NCBI GenBank assembly: GCA_028641055.1 | Contig: CM054061.1 | Location: 35,095,860-35,159,859, forward strand | Reading direction: 5' to 3' | From: Alopecurus myosuroides | Taxonomy: Eukaryota > Streptophyta > Magnoliopsida > Poales > Poaceae | Length of the DNA stretch: 64,000 nt | Shown: positions 53,476-64,000 of the stretch, one piece after another | How the letters are laid out: the number at the start of each line of letters is the position of its first letter | How positions within the stretch are numbered: the stretch's first letter is position 1 | The notes under the pieces: generated by a model | Told to the model about the DNA's origin: nothing | What the model saw: only the letters and a program-made list of their open reading frames with translations | Database searches by the model: none | Translations under genes and position numbers: made by a program

Positions 53476-54367
53476 TGTGGCGGCGGGGCGCGAGAAGTGA
53501 CCCGTGGCGAGCTGGGACAAGACATGTCAGGGCGGCTATGGCGCTGGCTTGCACACAAAGGTCGGGAAGAGGAGCGTAGGATTTTGCGCATCGACAGAGG
53601 TGGGAAGCGAAATGAACATGGCGGGGCCTCGAACACGGGTATACGACGACACTCCGAGGGAGTCACCAGCGCCACGGAGGCCCGTGACCCGTCGCCGCCG
53701 CCGCCACGCAGACTCCCGCGTTCCGACCAGCTGGACGGAGAACCGCGCATCACTGCACGCACGCTCCAGCGAGCAAACCGGTGGCGACGTTGTGGCAGCC
53801 GGACGCGAAGCCGCATCTGTCGCCGGCGTGGGTGAGCCTGGAGCCGCTCGATCTGCTGATGTGGGAGGAGAAAGTTAGCGACTTGGGGAGGAGCGGCCGG
53901 GGTTGTAAGACTAGAGGGCGGCGGAGGAGGGGCCAACCGGCAATGTAGAGAGGTGGAGAGGCGATTCAGATCAGGGAGAGGAATTGTGGAGATGTGTGTG
54001 GGGAAGGAGGAGTTGTCGGTGTCGGTGTCGGTGGTTTTGTCTTTTCTTTTTCTTTTTGAGATCTGTTCGTGGTAAGCGCGCTCTAAATTTTGGGCCCAAA
54101 ATGGAAACTTTGTGGCCGACTTTCTACTAAAAATGTTTCGCGCCTCTCTCTCATTCAACATATGGTGCCATACTATGGTCACGTATGTTTCTACCAATGG
54201 TCGAGATCGGGGATCGGTGGGTGTTGACTTCCTCAGGTCTCATTGGTGGAGCACGGATGAGGCAAATTTTGCTTTCCGTCCCGTGATTTGTAACTAGAGA
54301 ATAATCCCCAAATCTGAATCCATCTAAATCATTAGAGTTATAGTGTTGAATGCCCCTTTAATTGGTA
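53476..54367. other. GC-rich unclassified DNA
   Basis: A minus-strand open frame of 244 codons (54197-53463) is proline, serine and arginine rich with no domain; I judge it a by-product of base composition. The rest holds nothing I recognise. Confidence 0.35.
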
Positions 54368-54470
54368 CTCCCTCCGTTCCGTATTAGATGACTTTGGAAT
54401 GGATGTATCTAGCACTAGAATATGTCTAGATACACCCAATTCAAAGTCATCTAATATGGAACGGAGGGAG
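54368..54470. mobile_element. Stowaway MITE, 103 bp, near-perfect hairpin
   Basis: Starts CTCCCTCCGTTCCGTATTAG and ends CTAATATGGAACGGAGGGAG with TA on both sides (54366-54367, 54471-54472). The two halves are almost fully complementary through GACTTTG(G)AAT ... ATTCAAAGTC. Confidence 0.95.
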
Positions 54471-54472
54471 TA

Positions 54473-55859
54473 CCTTCTAAGATAGTTATAAATATACCGT
54501 ATGTGTAAAATAGTACTATGCATGTTTTTTACCACACCGATATAGTGCAGTTTGTTTACTTGCATAAATAATTAATTCCAGGGCAGTTAGTTGCATACGG
54601 TTAAGGTTGAAGGAAGTTGTATAAACTTGGGCTATCAGGACATGTACAATAGTGTTGACTCAGGTGTCTATAAGGTGAGCCACGTAGGAGTTTTATTGAT
54701 GTGCACGAGAGAGAAAGAGGCAACAGAACGAAGGTGTCTGCAAATCTACAAACGGTCTGTATCCACAAAAATCCCTAGTTACAGTCAACTTGTTTCCCGT
54801 TGTATGAAAGGGTCGTCCATACGGTGGCCCCAAGGGAAATCCCATTGGCCAGATTTTAGGATTCACGTTCATAGTAGCTAACCGCTTCACGTTTTTTCAC
54901 GCAGATTAACAGAAAACTTATTGTACAAGGTGTCTACACCACCGTCTATAAATTCGGGTAGGCTGACAAATTCGGGTAGGCTGATTGAACATACTAAAAA
55001 TAATTGCACAATCTGTCGTAAGGGTTAGTTACATGTGTTCTTGCCGGAATGGGGATTACCCATGGAGCCAGTCCGCACTAAAAGAACGAACAATAATGGT
55101 GAATCCTTAGATCATAGCTGCCACCAAAATGAGGCGTGCCCCCAGCAGATCTGGAAAACCGATAAAAATGTAAAATAAAGGATGGAATCGGGGCTGAATA
55201 CTCAGAAAAACGCAGGTGAAAAACAGAGGAGCTACACGGTAAAACAACGTTGTACCTTAGTTCGACGAGGAATGTGCCTTGTTCCTCGCCTGAGGAAGAT
55301 GGTGGCGGCCGCCCGGGAAGGTTTCGCCTACAGGAGGAAGGGCGGAACTAGGGTTGGGGGGGGGGGGGGGGGGGCGGGGAGACGGAGAATCCGGCACTGC
55401 AGAGGAGTGGTGTTCGGTGGAGGGAAGTAAATGAGCTAGGCGGAAACAGCTCTCCACTGTGGAAACCGCTTCTAAGGAAACTATCCACCGAGAGAGAGAC
55501 AAAGACTTCTCCGTTGACCAGCATGAATCTTACAGAAATGAAGGGTGCAGATAGTACGTGGGGGCCAACATGCGAGTGGTTAAGCATTTTCGGCCCCCTC
55601 CCGCTGCAAACACAGCCTGCCACTTGGGTTGGTTTAGCCCTCCTCCTACATATGATGGTTCAATGCTTTTCTTTTTCAGTATTACATTTTGTTTTCATAA
55701 AAGAACTAGTGTAACATAGTAATACATACAAAAACTACCACATTTAAATATTCACATGCACATTAGGCTACAAAAATCATTCAAAACTTTAACACACATA
55801 TATATCCGTCATCTACGCGCATGGTTCCACCATCTCGCATGTCCAAGTTTCATCCTCCA
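54473..55859. other. Unclassified DNA with a G19 run
   Basis: No gene supported. A run of about 19 G at 55356-55374 lies within GC-rich sequence. AATTCGGGTAGGCTGA is duplicated at 54953 and 54969. Confidence 0.4.
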
Positions 55860-57385
55860 AATGTGGAAACGTAAGGGAGAGTTCGGGGGAAGTCTCACAC
55901 ATTGAATACATGGGGTTCCTGGGTATATATATGGCGGCACAAAGGTCGGTTAGGATTAGGGTTTACAAGGAGTACAAATACAACACAAATACAATTACAT
56001 CGCTAACACCCTACCGCATTCGCAGCGAGAGGTTGCCGTACGCAGAGACTAGTCCGAAAGTCGAGGAAGAGCTGACTAGGCAACCCGAACTTCACCAAGG
56101 GACTCCTTCTCGCGAACGAAGTGAATGTCAATATCAATATGCTTAGTGCGGCGATGCTGAACTGGGTTCAATTACATGTAGATGACGGACACATTGTCAC
56201 AGTAGACCAGTGTAACAACATGTAAAGGGCGATGGAGCTCCTGAATCAACTCGCACAACTAGTAGCATTCAACAACAGCGTGAGAAACCGCGCAATACTC
56301 AGCTTCGGCGCTAGAGCGTGATACTGTCTGACGCTTGGAGGGCCAAGAGATGAGACAGCCACCATAATAGACACAGTAACCGGAGGTCGTTCGCCGAGAA
56401 TCAGCAACCAACCCAGTCGGCATCAGAGTAGGCAGTCAAGGTGGTCGAGGTAGAAGCACGAAGGTGTAGACCAAAATTCAAAGTTTCGTGAACATACCGG
56501 AGAACACGCTTGACAAGAGCAAGGTGGGGAGCGTGCAGTGCATGCATATGAAGCCAGATTTGCTGCACCGGGTATGAGATATCAGGACGTGTCAGTGTGA
56601 GGTACTGAAGAGTGCCACCAAGACTTCTGTACTCGGTAGCATCATAAAGGAGCTCACCCTCAGTGTTAGGGGTTGTGCTTTGGTGTCTCCCCCTTGACCA
56701 ATTTGGTGGAAGGGCATGATCGACATTTTATATTAAAAAAATATTATTTTTTTGTTCTAAACGGTGTGCCATGCATGCTCATATATATATTTATTATATA
56801 CAGCACGCATATCCAAATTATAAACTATCCACTCACCACTTCTAATCACGTACGAGGCAACGACGTGCCCACGACACATATAAATTTTGTGCGAATACTT
56901 ATACAAAAAATTCGTAATTAAAAAAATTATAACAGGATTATACAGAGCTGCGTACGCCTTAATACGACTTAATTATCCACAGTCGTCCATGTGAACGAAA
57001 GGGTATGGAGGGATTTCAGCCATCCTTACATCAACATTTTATTTTAGGGGAAGACACTGAAGCAGAAGCGCAGTGTTAGACATCTTGGCAATGGTGTCAA
57101 TAGGTGTGATAGACGAATAACGCTCAACCATACCCGCACCTTGGACAACATCAGCGACATACTGCATCTGGGTGAGGAACAAACCATCCGAGAAACAGCC
57201 CACAGCAATGCCAAGAAAAATGAAGATCACCGAGATCATAGCAAACTCGGTGTGTAGACGAGAGGGGAGGCTTTGTAAAAAAAAAATCCGTTGAGTAAGC
57301 TGTAACAATGATGTCATCCACGTAGACGAGCAGGTAGGCCATGTCGTTACCGGAGCGGAGAATGAACAAGGAATTATCTGTGGTT
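55860..57385 (-). pseudogene. Copia retrotransposon fragment: RT, RNase H and partial 3' LTR, split by a MITE
   Basis: Minus strand, high to low: RT with SGNDMAYLLVYVDDIIVTA, then GDLHF and QMQYVADV blocks (57385-57080); MITE insertion 56670-57070; then EYRSLGGTLQYLTLTRPDIS, LVKRVLRYVHETLNFGLHLR and a damaged NPVQHRRTKHIDIDIHFVRE (56660-56080). TGTTAGCGATGTAATTG, starting at about 56008 on the minus strand after a purine-rich GGTAGGG, looks like the 3' LTR start and is cut off near 55860. Several internal stops and frame changes; gag, protease and integrase are absent. Confidence 0.7.
56670..57070. mobile_element. 401-bp MITE with 9-bp target duplication CAGTGTTAG (Mutator-type)
   Basis: Flanked by CAGTGTTAG at 56661-56669 and 57071-57079. 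Ends GGGTTGTGCTTTGGTGTC and, inverted, CGCTTCTGCTTCAGTGTC match at about 18 of 25 positions. AT-rich, non-coding. Removing it with one duplication restores the Copia frame. Nine bases favours Mutator; an 8-bp reading (hAT) is not excluded. Confidence 0.7.
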
Positions 57386-60300
57386 GAAAACTAGTGGAAA
57401 CACGGCCTATAGTCCTCATTTTATAGGGCTTTTTTTTCATGGAAAGGGGATCAACCGGCAATGTTGGTCTCCATGATTCGACAACTCCAACATTGTGGAC
57501 ATAGAGCTTCAAGAGTAAGGTGCGCGGCTGATTTCTTGAATGGACGCACACTTTGCCGAAGTGTAGGTGCACGTGAGAAGAAAGAAAATGATTTAATTAG
57601 GTCACGTACACAGCGTGTTAGCTGTTGACTGAGAAGACGAGCAGATAGAATTTTACCTGGCGCCGAAGAATTGCCAATCGGCCGAGGAAGCGTGGATTGA
57701 CGATCGGATTGGTATTGGCCTGCCAAGCGCCTATATACATACATAGGCCCATTGTAAAATATGGGGCCCGCCAAAATCTGGGCCCTGTGCCGCCCGCACA
57801 TTTGTGACTACTGCAGGCCCGACCCTGCATGTACGTACTTTTCGAGGGTCTCCTCGCTCCGATTCGCAGGCCCACGAGGGCACGGTTGCATGCAATGTGG
57901 GAAGTAAGTATATGACAAATTAAAGATCGCGAAATCATTCTTTTCTCCCAGACTAGTTGAATGCCCGTGCGTTGCTACGGAGTCTCATGGATTTTTTTTA
58001 ATAAAATCATACAACCATAATATTTAATAAACGCTGAGATTCTTTTTTCGTAAATATGTGCTTCCATAAAAATCTATTGTTTGGCACGAAATGAGTGACC
58101 ATTTTATTGGTTTATTCCACGGCGGCACACGCTCTAGCTCAAAGGACATTGCAGCAAACTTGTATTTTCTTTTAATTCACGGGGCTTTCGTTACTGCATA
58201 CCATACATAGTAGTACTATATCTTTCATGTCAACAAAAAGTACTACTGAAATTCACAAAATTAATATTATATAAATATAAATCATTATTATATGGTCGTC
58301 TGAAAAATTGAACGCTATTAGAGTCATTTTGAGTGGAATTTGTGCATTTTTTAAGAGAAAATGAGCTCACATGCTCAACTACCTGCAGTCCGCCATCATG
58401 AGTTCTGCAATCCATCTTGGGTCCCTAGGTCATGTGCTTGATACTCCGGTGAACTACCCCATGCCCGAAAGCAAACACATAGGCGCACACTGACATGACC
58501 CTGACTATATCCGGTCCCTCTGTTCATGAGTTTATCTGTGAAGGAGCTACGCACACATTCTATGTACACTGCTTGCAAATGAAAAAATATAAGCCAGAAG
58601 ATGAGCTGGATAACCGTGAGAGAAAATCTTCATTTAATAAACCATGCTTTCAGTTTGATGATGAGGCTTCTGGCTGCCAATTTACAGTTGCCACGAGCGG
58701 ATGACTTACAGATCCTAGAGCTGTTATTCACGGTGCTCAAATCATCTGGAACTGGTAGGAAAATATTTGTTCATGAACTTCCTAAACCTTTTCTTGTACT
58801 ATCTGGGCGAAATTACCATTAGCAATATATTCTTTAATTAGCATCAGGAAGGAAGTTTTTACCCATGTCTCCAGTTGCTTGTCTCAGGTTTTCTGCCTCA
58901 GGTAATCGATGTTGTGGAATACAAAATTATGATTTTGTTTGTCCACTCCTGCAATAAGAGGCTAGCCCATGATAATAATCGACTGCAAGTGTAATCGACT
59001 GAAGTAAACACATACCATGAGAAAAGATGTATCATATCAATTTTCTCGCTGCAAGAGATGTTTCATTCTTCCTACAATTTAGATCATAGAAACACACATA
59101 TCGTCGATAAAGTTTTGACCAAGTAAACACCGTCACTGTCACTTGAGTCAGCACTCATTTTTCCATGACACATTGTGTCCAAAGAGAAGATTTCCATCAC
59201 CATCACATCAATCTTCACTTCATTTCCATGTATTATTTTCTTAACCTAAAACAGGAATCTCGCACTTTAATTAAAACACATAAACACCAGAAGAAAATCT
59301 AGAAATAATAATCCATACATTGATGTGAAATACAAAGTCTTATCATCTTAATTGTGCTGGTTCTCAAGTGTTTCTGTGACATAACATACAAATTCATCAA
59401 TCCATACATTGATGTGAAATATATATTGTGTTCCTGCGTCCTGAGAAGCACAATTAAGATCACCAGCAACAATTACTGGTTTGAAACTTTACAATTTTTA
59501 TAGACCAAAAGGTTTACTTTACATTGCAAAATTTACTTTAGAAGATAGTAATCACATTATGGAGATGTGATCACATTCGATCAATTAGAGTTTGGTGGAA
59601 CTCTACACATTTTAGTTACATGAGATCACTGATCAGGTTTTCCACAATTGAAGGGTCAGAATATAAGTTCTATACAAGTGCTTGGTACATACATAGCCTA
59701 CAGAAATTCCTGTGCAATGATTATATATTTAGAGATTATATATGCTTAGCCAAAAAAATCAAAAAAATAAACCTCTAGGGTACCAGTATTACACATGCTT
59801 TATTCTGCAAAAAAATCTAATTAGGACTGTGAGTGAATTAGTCGCTGAATAATGGAAATGTATAAAAGAATAGAGTTCTCTAGTGATTCCACAACCATAC
59901 GATTCGAGTTTGTTTTTACCATCATAAAGTGTTTTACACGTCTGCGGCAAAAATTAACAGCAAATGAGTTCACAGCCAGAAATTAGTGCATAAATAATTC
60001 AATCAGAACAATAGACTTTTGGTAAAGAGTACAATAATCTGAGAAAAAACAATAACCATGTCTGCCTACACATAACAATATGCTTCCTATGCATGGCCCT
60101 ATATCAAAAATCTAGATGGTTCAATGGTTGCTCAATTGGTAACCTCCAAATCAATTCTTTGCTAAATATAATATTTCCAAGAAAAACCAATAATAGGAGC
60201 TATGTTTCATCAAGTTGCATCTCTTTCCCTCATCCATAGTCTATCTTGAGAACAAATATGTAAAAGAAGTGTGAGTGTACTGCCAGAATTACCCAAAGAC

Positions 60301-61329
60301 TTGAGATGACATATATTAGTACTGCTAGACGAATACGGAATAGACACCAACGGCTACACCATGCTATGTCGGGCATAGATTCTGCCGCATGAAATGAAAT
60401 CTTGGGTTTGATCTTGTCAGCTTTGTCGCCTCCACAGTCTCTCTCTAAGCCCCATCTGGTTCGTGCAAACTACAGGACTGGAGCCATCCTGGGAGAGCCA
60501 AAACTGAAAGTATTAAAAAGATACGCTCACAGGATGAAGTAATATGGAAGACACCCAACTCTGGATCGTGGAGCACATCCAGCATGTCAAGGCCAGTTCA
60601 TCCAATCCATATCCACGGAAACTAATACTATCACAACAGTCTTGATAAGGAATAGGCGGCTCACCGAGGAATCGTTGTATGATTCGACCACCAGGACTCT
60701 GAAGCTGATGCTTGTGGAGAGGATGTTGCGTCAGCCACAGACGAACGGGGATTTCATGCAGTTGTCATGGAGGCGGAGGTGACCATCGGCCCGGAGGACC
60801 CCTCCACTCCATCCTCGCCACAACGGTTCATCCCCGCCCGTCTCGATCTCGTCGCGGAGGAGAGGCAGCGGCCGGCGATGGCGTTGGCGTCTTCGTCGGC
60901 TGTGTTGAAGTGCAGGCCCGCGGCAGCTCCCGAAGCACCGGCACGACGGCCACTCGCCGCTGCCTCGGCATGGACTGGAGCTGTCCTGCAATTGATGGGT
61001 AAAAGCTCGTGATCCCCTTCCCATGAAAAATTCCTCACCCCCTGCTCTGATTCGGAGGCCGATGCCGCGCCGGCTGGGTGGCCTCCTGATCCCGTGCCGC
61101 GAGCGTATGTGCTGCTAGGCTTGAGATGTGTCGACAGACCGGGGGTGGGACGCGGGGAGGATGGTCGGCGACTTCGGATTTAGCGGCGAGGAGAGTGGAG
61201 ACAGATGATGTTGTGATTGGATCTTGGGGAGGGGTGGAGTCCTGGTCTGCGATTGCAGTTACGAGAGAAATTCAACTCATAACTTTCCGGAAAATCTGGC
61301 GAAAAAAGCGAGCGGGGATGGGACGATAG
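57386..61329. other. Long gene-poor interval with transposon end remnants
   Basis: CTAGTGGAAACACGGCC at about 57391 is a degraded CACTA terminus that interrupts the Copia RT. CAGGTCGGG-type sequence ending GGCCCGACCCTG at 57827 looks like an hAT end. GAATGCCCGTGCGTTGCTAC at 57959-57978 matches the motif at 24913. 58000-60600 is AT-rich without supported genes; 60700-61329 is GC-rich with short overlapping frames on both strands and no domain I recognise. Confidence 0.4.
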
Positions 61330-61610
61330 TGTTGGGAAACTTGGGCCAGGAGGTGGCAGCCCACTCGGTGGGCTTTGCCCAGTCCAACTAGGCCTTAGGG
61401 TTTCCCCCACTTTGTACGTTCGTTTGGGTCTCACCCTCCTGTTATATATTGAGGCACTGTACGTAGTCTAGTAACAGAACAGAGAAAGCAATAAAGATTT
61501 TGTTGTGCCCACACCCTGTGTCCCTTTTCTTCCTTGTTCGTGTGTTGTTCATCTACGCCGTCGCTGTTACACACCCTCGGGACCGGCCAGCCGGCAGAGG
61601 TTGTGTAACA
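61330..61610 (+). repeat. 5' LTR of a Copia element
   Basis: Starts TGTTGGGAAACTTGGGCC and ends GGTTGTGTAACA, TG...CA, 281 bp. TGTTATATATTGAG near 61441 is TATA-like, and AATAAAG near 61490 could be a polyadenylation signal. It is directly followed by a PBS. Confidence 0.75.
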
Positions 61611-61624
61611 CGTTATCAGCACGC
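61611..61624 (+). other. Copia primer-binding site
   Basis: CGTTATCAGCACGC directly after the LTR. TTATCAGCACG is the usual PBS core in this kind of plant Copia element, pairing to initiator methionine tRNA. Confidence 0.6.
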
Positions 61625-63255
61625 GCCTCTCCACCGAGCCTGCACCGAGCCTGCACCGAGCAGGCTTTCTACAAAAATCGCGAAGGTATAACCCCGATCT
61701 GATCGCAAAAATGGAACCGTGACGAAATTTCCTTTCCATTTTTCCGCTTTGCGTAATTTTTCGATCAGATCTGCCGTGCGGATTTCTCTCCCGGGGATCG
61801 AGCTGACACGCTGTCGCCGGCCAATGTCGATATCCCCGGATCACGAGAGATTTGTTGACTGCACCGTAGAGAGACGGTACGCCACGTGATCCCGCTGATC
61901 ACAGTACCGCCGCGACGCACCCGCTGTGCGCTCGTGCCGCCGCAGTCCAGATGAACGTGGCGATATTTTTCCAATTTTATTTTATTTTTGTACTGTTCAT
62001 CACGGGCATCCATGGACGCGCCACCGTGCCCTGCTGGCCGGACTGCCGACCACCGCGTGCCGCCGCAAGCGAGCCGCCGCGAGCTGGCCACCGCGTGCCG
62101 CCGCGAGCGAGCCGCCGCGAGCTGGCCGCCGCGTGCCGCCGCGAGCGAGCCGCCGCGTGCCGGCCGCTGCGAGCTGGCTGGCCGCCGCCGCGAGCTGGCT
62201 AGCCGCTGGCCGCCGCCGCGAGCTGGCAGGCCGCCGCTGCGTGCTGGCTGGCCGCTGGCCGCCTCCGCGAGCTGGCAGGCCGCCGCTGCGAGCTGGCTGG
62301 CCGCTGGCCGCCGCCGCAAGCTGGCTGACCGCCATGCACCGCGCGCTGGCCGGCAGCCGCCGCCCTCGACCTCGGCCCAGCACCTGGGCGCCGCCACCGC
62401 TCCGGCCAAGGCCGCGCGCACCCGCCCGGTCGCCGCCTTGAGCTCGCGCCGGCCGGCCGCCGCCGCCGTGACCTCGAGCCCCCGCTCGGTCACGCGCGCG
62501 CGTGCGCCGCCGCGATGAGCTCGGCAGGGGGCCGTGCGCCGCCGCGCCCCGCCGTTCGCCGCCCCGCCCCGCCGTGCGCCACCCCGCCCCGCCGTTCGCC
62601 GCCAGGCCCGTGCCGGCCACCGGCGAAGCCGCCGCCGCCGCGACCTGAGCTCCTGCTCGGTCAGCGCGCGAGCAGGCCGGCGCCCTAGGGTTCCCCGGGC
62701 GGGCCGCGCGTTGGGCTCTGCTGGGCCAGCTACGGCCCAGGACGCTTAGTCCTCTGCCCGAAAAAAAAAAAAAAAAAAAAAAAAAGAGGCTGCGGACGGG
62801 GTGTTGTGCGCTTAGTGGGCTGTCGGCCTGTTTTCGGCGCAGATTCGGCCTGCTGCCAATCTGGGCTGGGCAGAATCCGTTTTTGCGTGGAAAATTACAT
62901 TTTAGCACACAGTTTTTTCCATAATTCTGTATATTTTTATTCCTGCTGAATAAATTGTATATAAGTTCCTGGAACTGTCTGTTTTTGCTGAAATTGTAAA
63001 TTTGGACATAAAATAAATTCGGAAAGTCATTTTTAGGGCTAATTTTCACGTTTCGAACGCGCTTAGCATAATATCTCTTTATACATGCTTTTATATCATG
63101 TTTTACTATCGTAATTAATTGTTTAATTCATAGTAGAACACTGTTAGCATGTCATTTAAAATTTTGGAACGCCGTCATATTGAATTTTTGTATCAACATC
63201 GCTTTATGCAATCGATTACCTGCTGTAATCTGATACATGTTTGCATAAATCGCAG
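61625..63255 (+). other. Long Copia leader with GC-rich tandem repeats and A25 run
   Basis: 62035-62340 consists of repeats of GAGCTGGC, CGCCGCGAGC and CGTGCCGCCGC units; 62520-62640 is another GC-rich block; A25 lies at 62761-62785. The leader is about 1.6 kb, and long frames in it on either strand reflect the repeats. It is followed by AT-rich sequence up to the gag ATG. Confidence 0.6.
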
Positions 63256-64000
63256 ATGGCCGGAATCATGAACCGCGAGTTCGAGGAGTTGTCCCAGACT
63301 GGGCTGAACTACCTTGCTTGGGCCTCGGACGTGGAGATCGTCCTCGAGGGCCGAAAGATCAAAGGAGCGCTGGATGCGGGGACCAAGGAGGCCCCCAGCA
63401 CCACGACTGCTGCAGAAAATGCGCAGGCACTGCATTTCCTCCGCCACCATATGAGTGCTACGTTGAAAAACGAGTACATGGCTGAACGGAGTGCTTCAGC
63501 CCTGTGGGCCGCTCTTAAAGAGAGGTTCGCTAGGTTGAAGTACCACGTCAAGCCAAAGGCGGAGGCGGATTGGTTGCGTCTAAGGTTTGCGGACCACAAA
63601 TCAGTACAGTCGTTCAATTCCGTGCTACACGTGATTTGTGTGAATCTGGAGATGTGTGGTACGAAAATCACGGACGAGGAGAAGATAGAGAAAACTCTCT
63701 CCACCTTCCATCCAAGTAACCTCCAGAATGCGCGGAACTACCGCCTGGAGAACTTCACGCAGTACTCGGCGCTCATTGACGCCCTCCAGGTGGCTGAGGC
63801 GCAGGATGAGGTTCTGAAAAAGAACTTCAACTCGCAGCCTTTCGGAGGGGGCCCAAGCCAGGAAGCTTATGCCGGCGCCTACAAAGTGCGCCAGCCAAAG
63901 TTCAAGCAGCGCGGCAGGAAAGGCAAAGGCAAGAAGGGACCTAACCACCCCCACCCAGCCAAGGAGCAAAAGGCGGGTAAGGGGGAGGTGAGGCCCCAAG
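63256..64000 (+). CDS. Copia gag polyprotein, N-terminal part (runs off the window)
   Basis: ATG at 63256 opens a frame of 248 codons without a stop to the window end. Starts MAGIMNREFEELSQTGLNYL and continues AWASDVEIVLEGRKI, YMAERSASALWAALKERFAR, VKPKAEADWLRLRFADHKSV, INLEMCG-like VICVNLEMCG and KTLSTFHPSNLQ, the UBN2/gag-polypeptide-of-Copia pattern; the tail is Lys/Arg rich (QRGRKGKGKKGP) before the expected zinc knuckle. Gag forms the particle in which the element's RNA is copied. LTR, PBS and leader upstream are in order. The frame looks intact, so this may be a recent insertion; the rest lies beyond the window. Confidence 0.85.
   Translation, partial: MAGIMNREFEELSQTGLNYLAWASDVEIVLEGRKIKGALDAGTKEAPSTTTAAENAQALHFLRHHMSATLKNEYMAERSASALWAALKERFARLKYHVKPKAEADWLRLRFADHKSVQSFNSVLHVICVNLEMCGTKITDEEKIEKTLSTFHPSNLQNARNYRLENFTQYSALIDALQVAEAQDEVLKKNFNSQPFGGGPSQEAYAGAYKVRQPKFKQRGRKGKGKKGPNHPHPAKEQKAGKGEVRPQ

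Noticed and set aside
53463..54197. 244-codon minus-strand open frame
   Set aside because: Low-complexity Pro/Ser/Arg content with no domain, promoter or splice support.
62000..63049. 349-codon minus-strand open frame
   Set aside because: It follows GC-rich tandem repeats in the Copia leader; several overlapping frames on both strands have equal length and the same alanine/arginine-rich composition.

Overview
The window is nuclear DNA of a grass, most probably a Triticeae species (wheat, Aegilops, barley or rye group). Reasons: large spliced plant genes with GT-AG introns, nested CACTA, Gypsy, Copia, Mutator and hAT elements, Stowaway MITEs with the CTCCCTCC terminus, and 'AGTCCCGGTT' type CACTA subterminal repeats. 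There is no bacterial, viral or organellar gene organisation. Almost everything is transposable-element DNA; the only gene that looks like an ordinary host gene is a three-domain B3 gene at the left edge, and even that may lie inside a transposon. The species call is inference from repeat types only.

Layout. 70-1562: five-exon B3 gene. 2519-7562: CACTA-1 with an apparently intact three-exon TNP2 transposase (minus strand); its right terminus is at 7562 and no left terminus is visible. 7563-21167: a degenerate Ty3/Gypsy element of Tat type on the minus strand (one LTR, PBS, gag, protease, RT, RNase H, integrase) with an extra plus-strand gene downstream of integrase. Its RT is split by CACTA-2 (14125-16801, TSD AAA), which carries a DEDDy 3'-5' exonuclease pseudogene and a 5S rRNA-derived segment. 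21884-24773: two copies of one non-autonomous hAT family, each with 8-bp target duplications. 26407-29068: complete non-coding LTR element (two 368-bp LTRs, TSD CTACT). 30138-31567: TTA-flanked Harbinger-type element carrying a broken gene. 35912-36172: Stowaway MITE.

36599-45945: CACTA-3, complete with 15-bp termini and TSD CTG. It has no TNP2 but carries an AP2/ERF-like gene, a small gene homologous to the one in the Harbinger-type element, and a seven-exon gene joining a TNPA-like region to a Ulp1/C48 SUMO-protease domain. Arrays of the element's palindromic subterminal motif lie just upstream of each TATA-like box. The first intron of the protease gene contains two adjacent inverted repeats built from a captured B3-domain gene fragment, predicted to form double-stranded RNA. 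This is the best candidate for an undescribed system in the window.

46086-51702: Mutator-like element with long terminal inverted repeats and a perfect 9-bp TSD, holding a damaged mudrA transposase and a convergent plant-mobile-domain gene. 51703-61329: fragments (LTR element remnant, Stowaway MITE, a Copia reverse-transcriptase fragment split by a small MITE) and unclassified DNA. 61330-64000: 5' part of a Copia element (LTR, PBS, long GC-rich leader, open gag reading frame running off the window).

Insertion order read from target duplications: Gypsy first, then CACTA-1 and CACTA-2 into it; Copia fragment first, then the 401-bp MITE into it. All exon boundaries were placed by eye from splice consensus and family resemblance and need transcript support.
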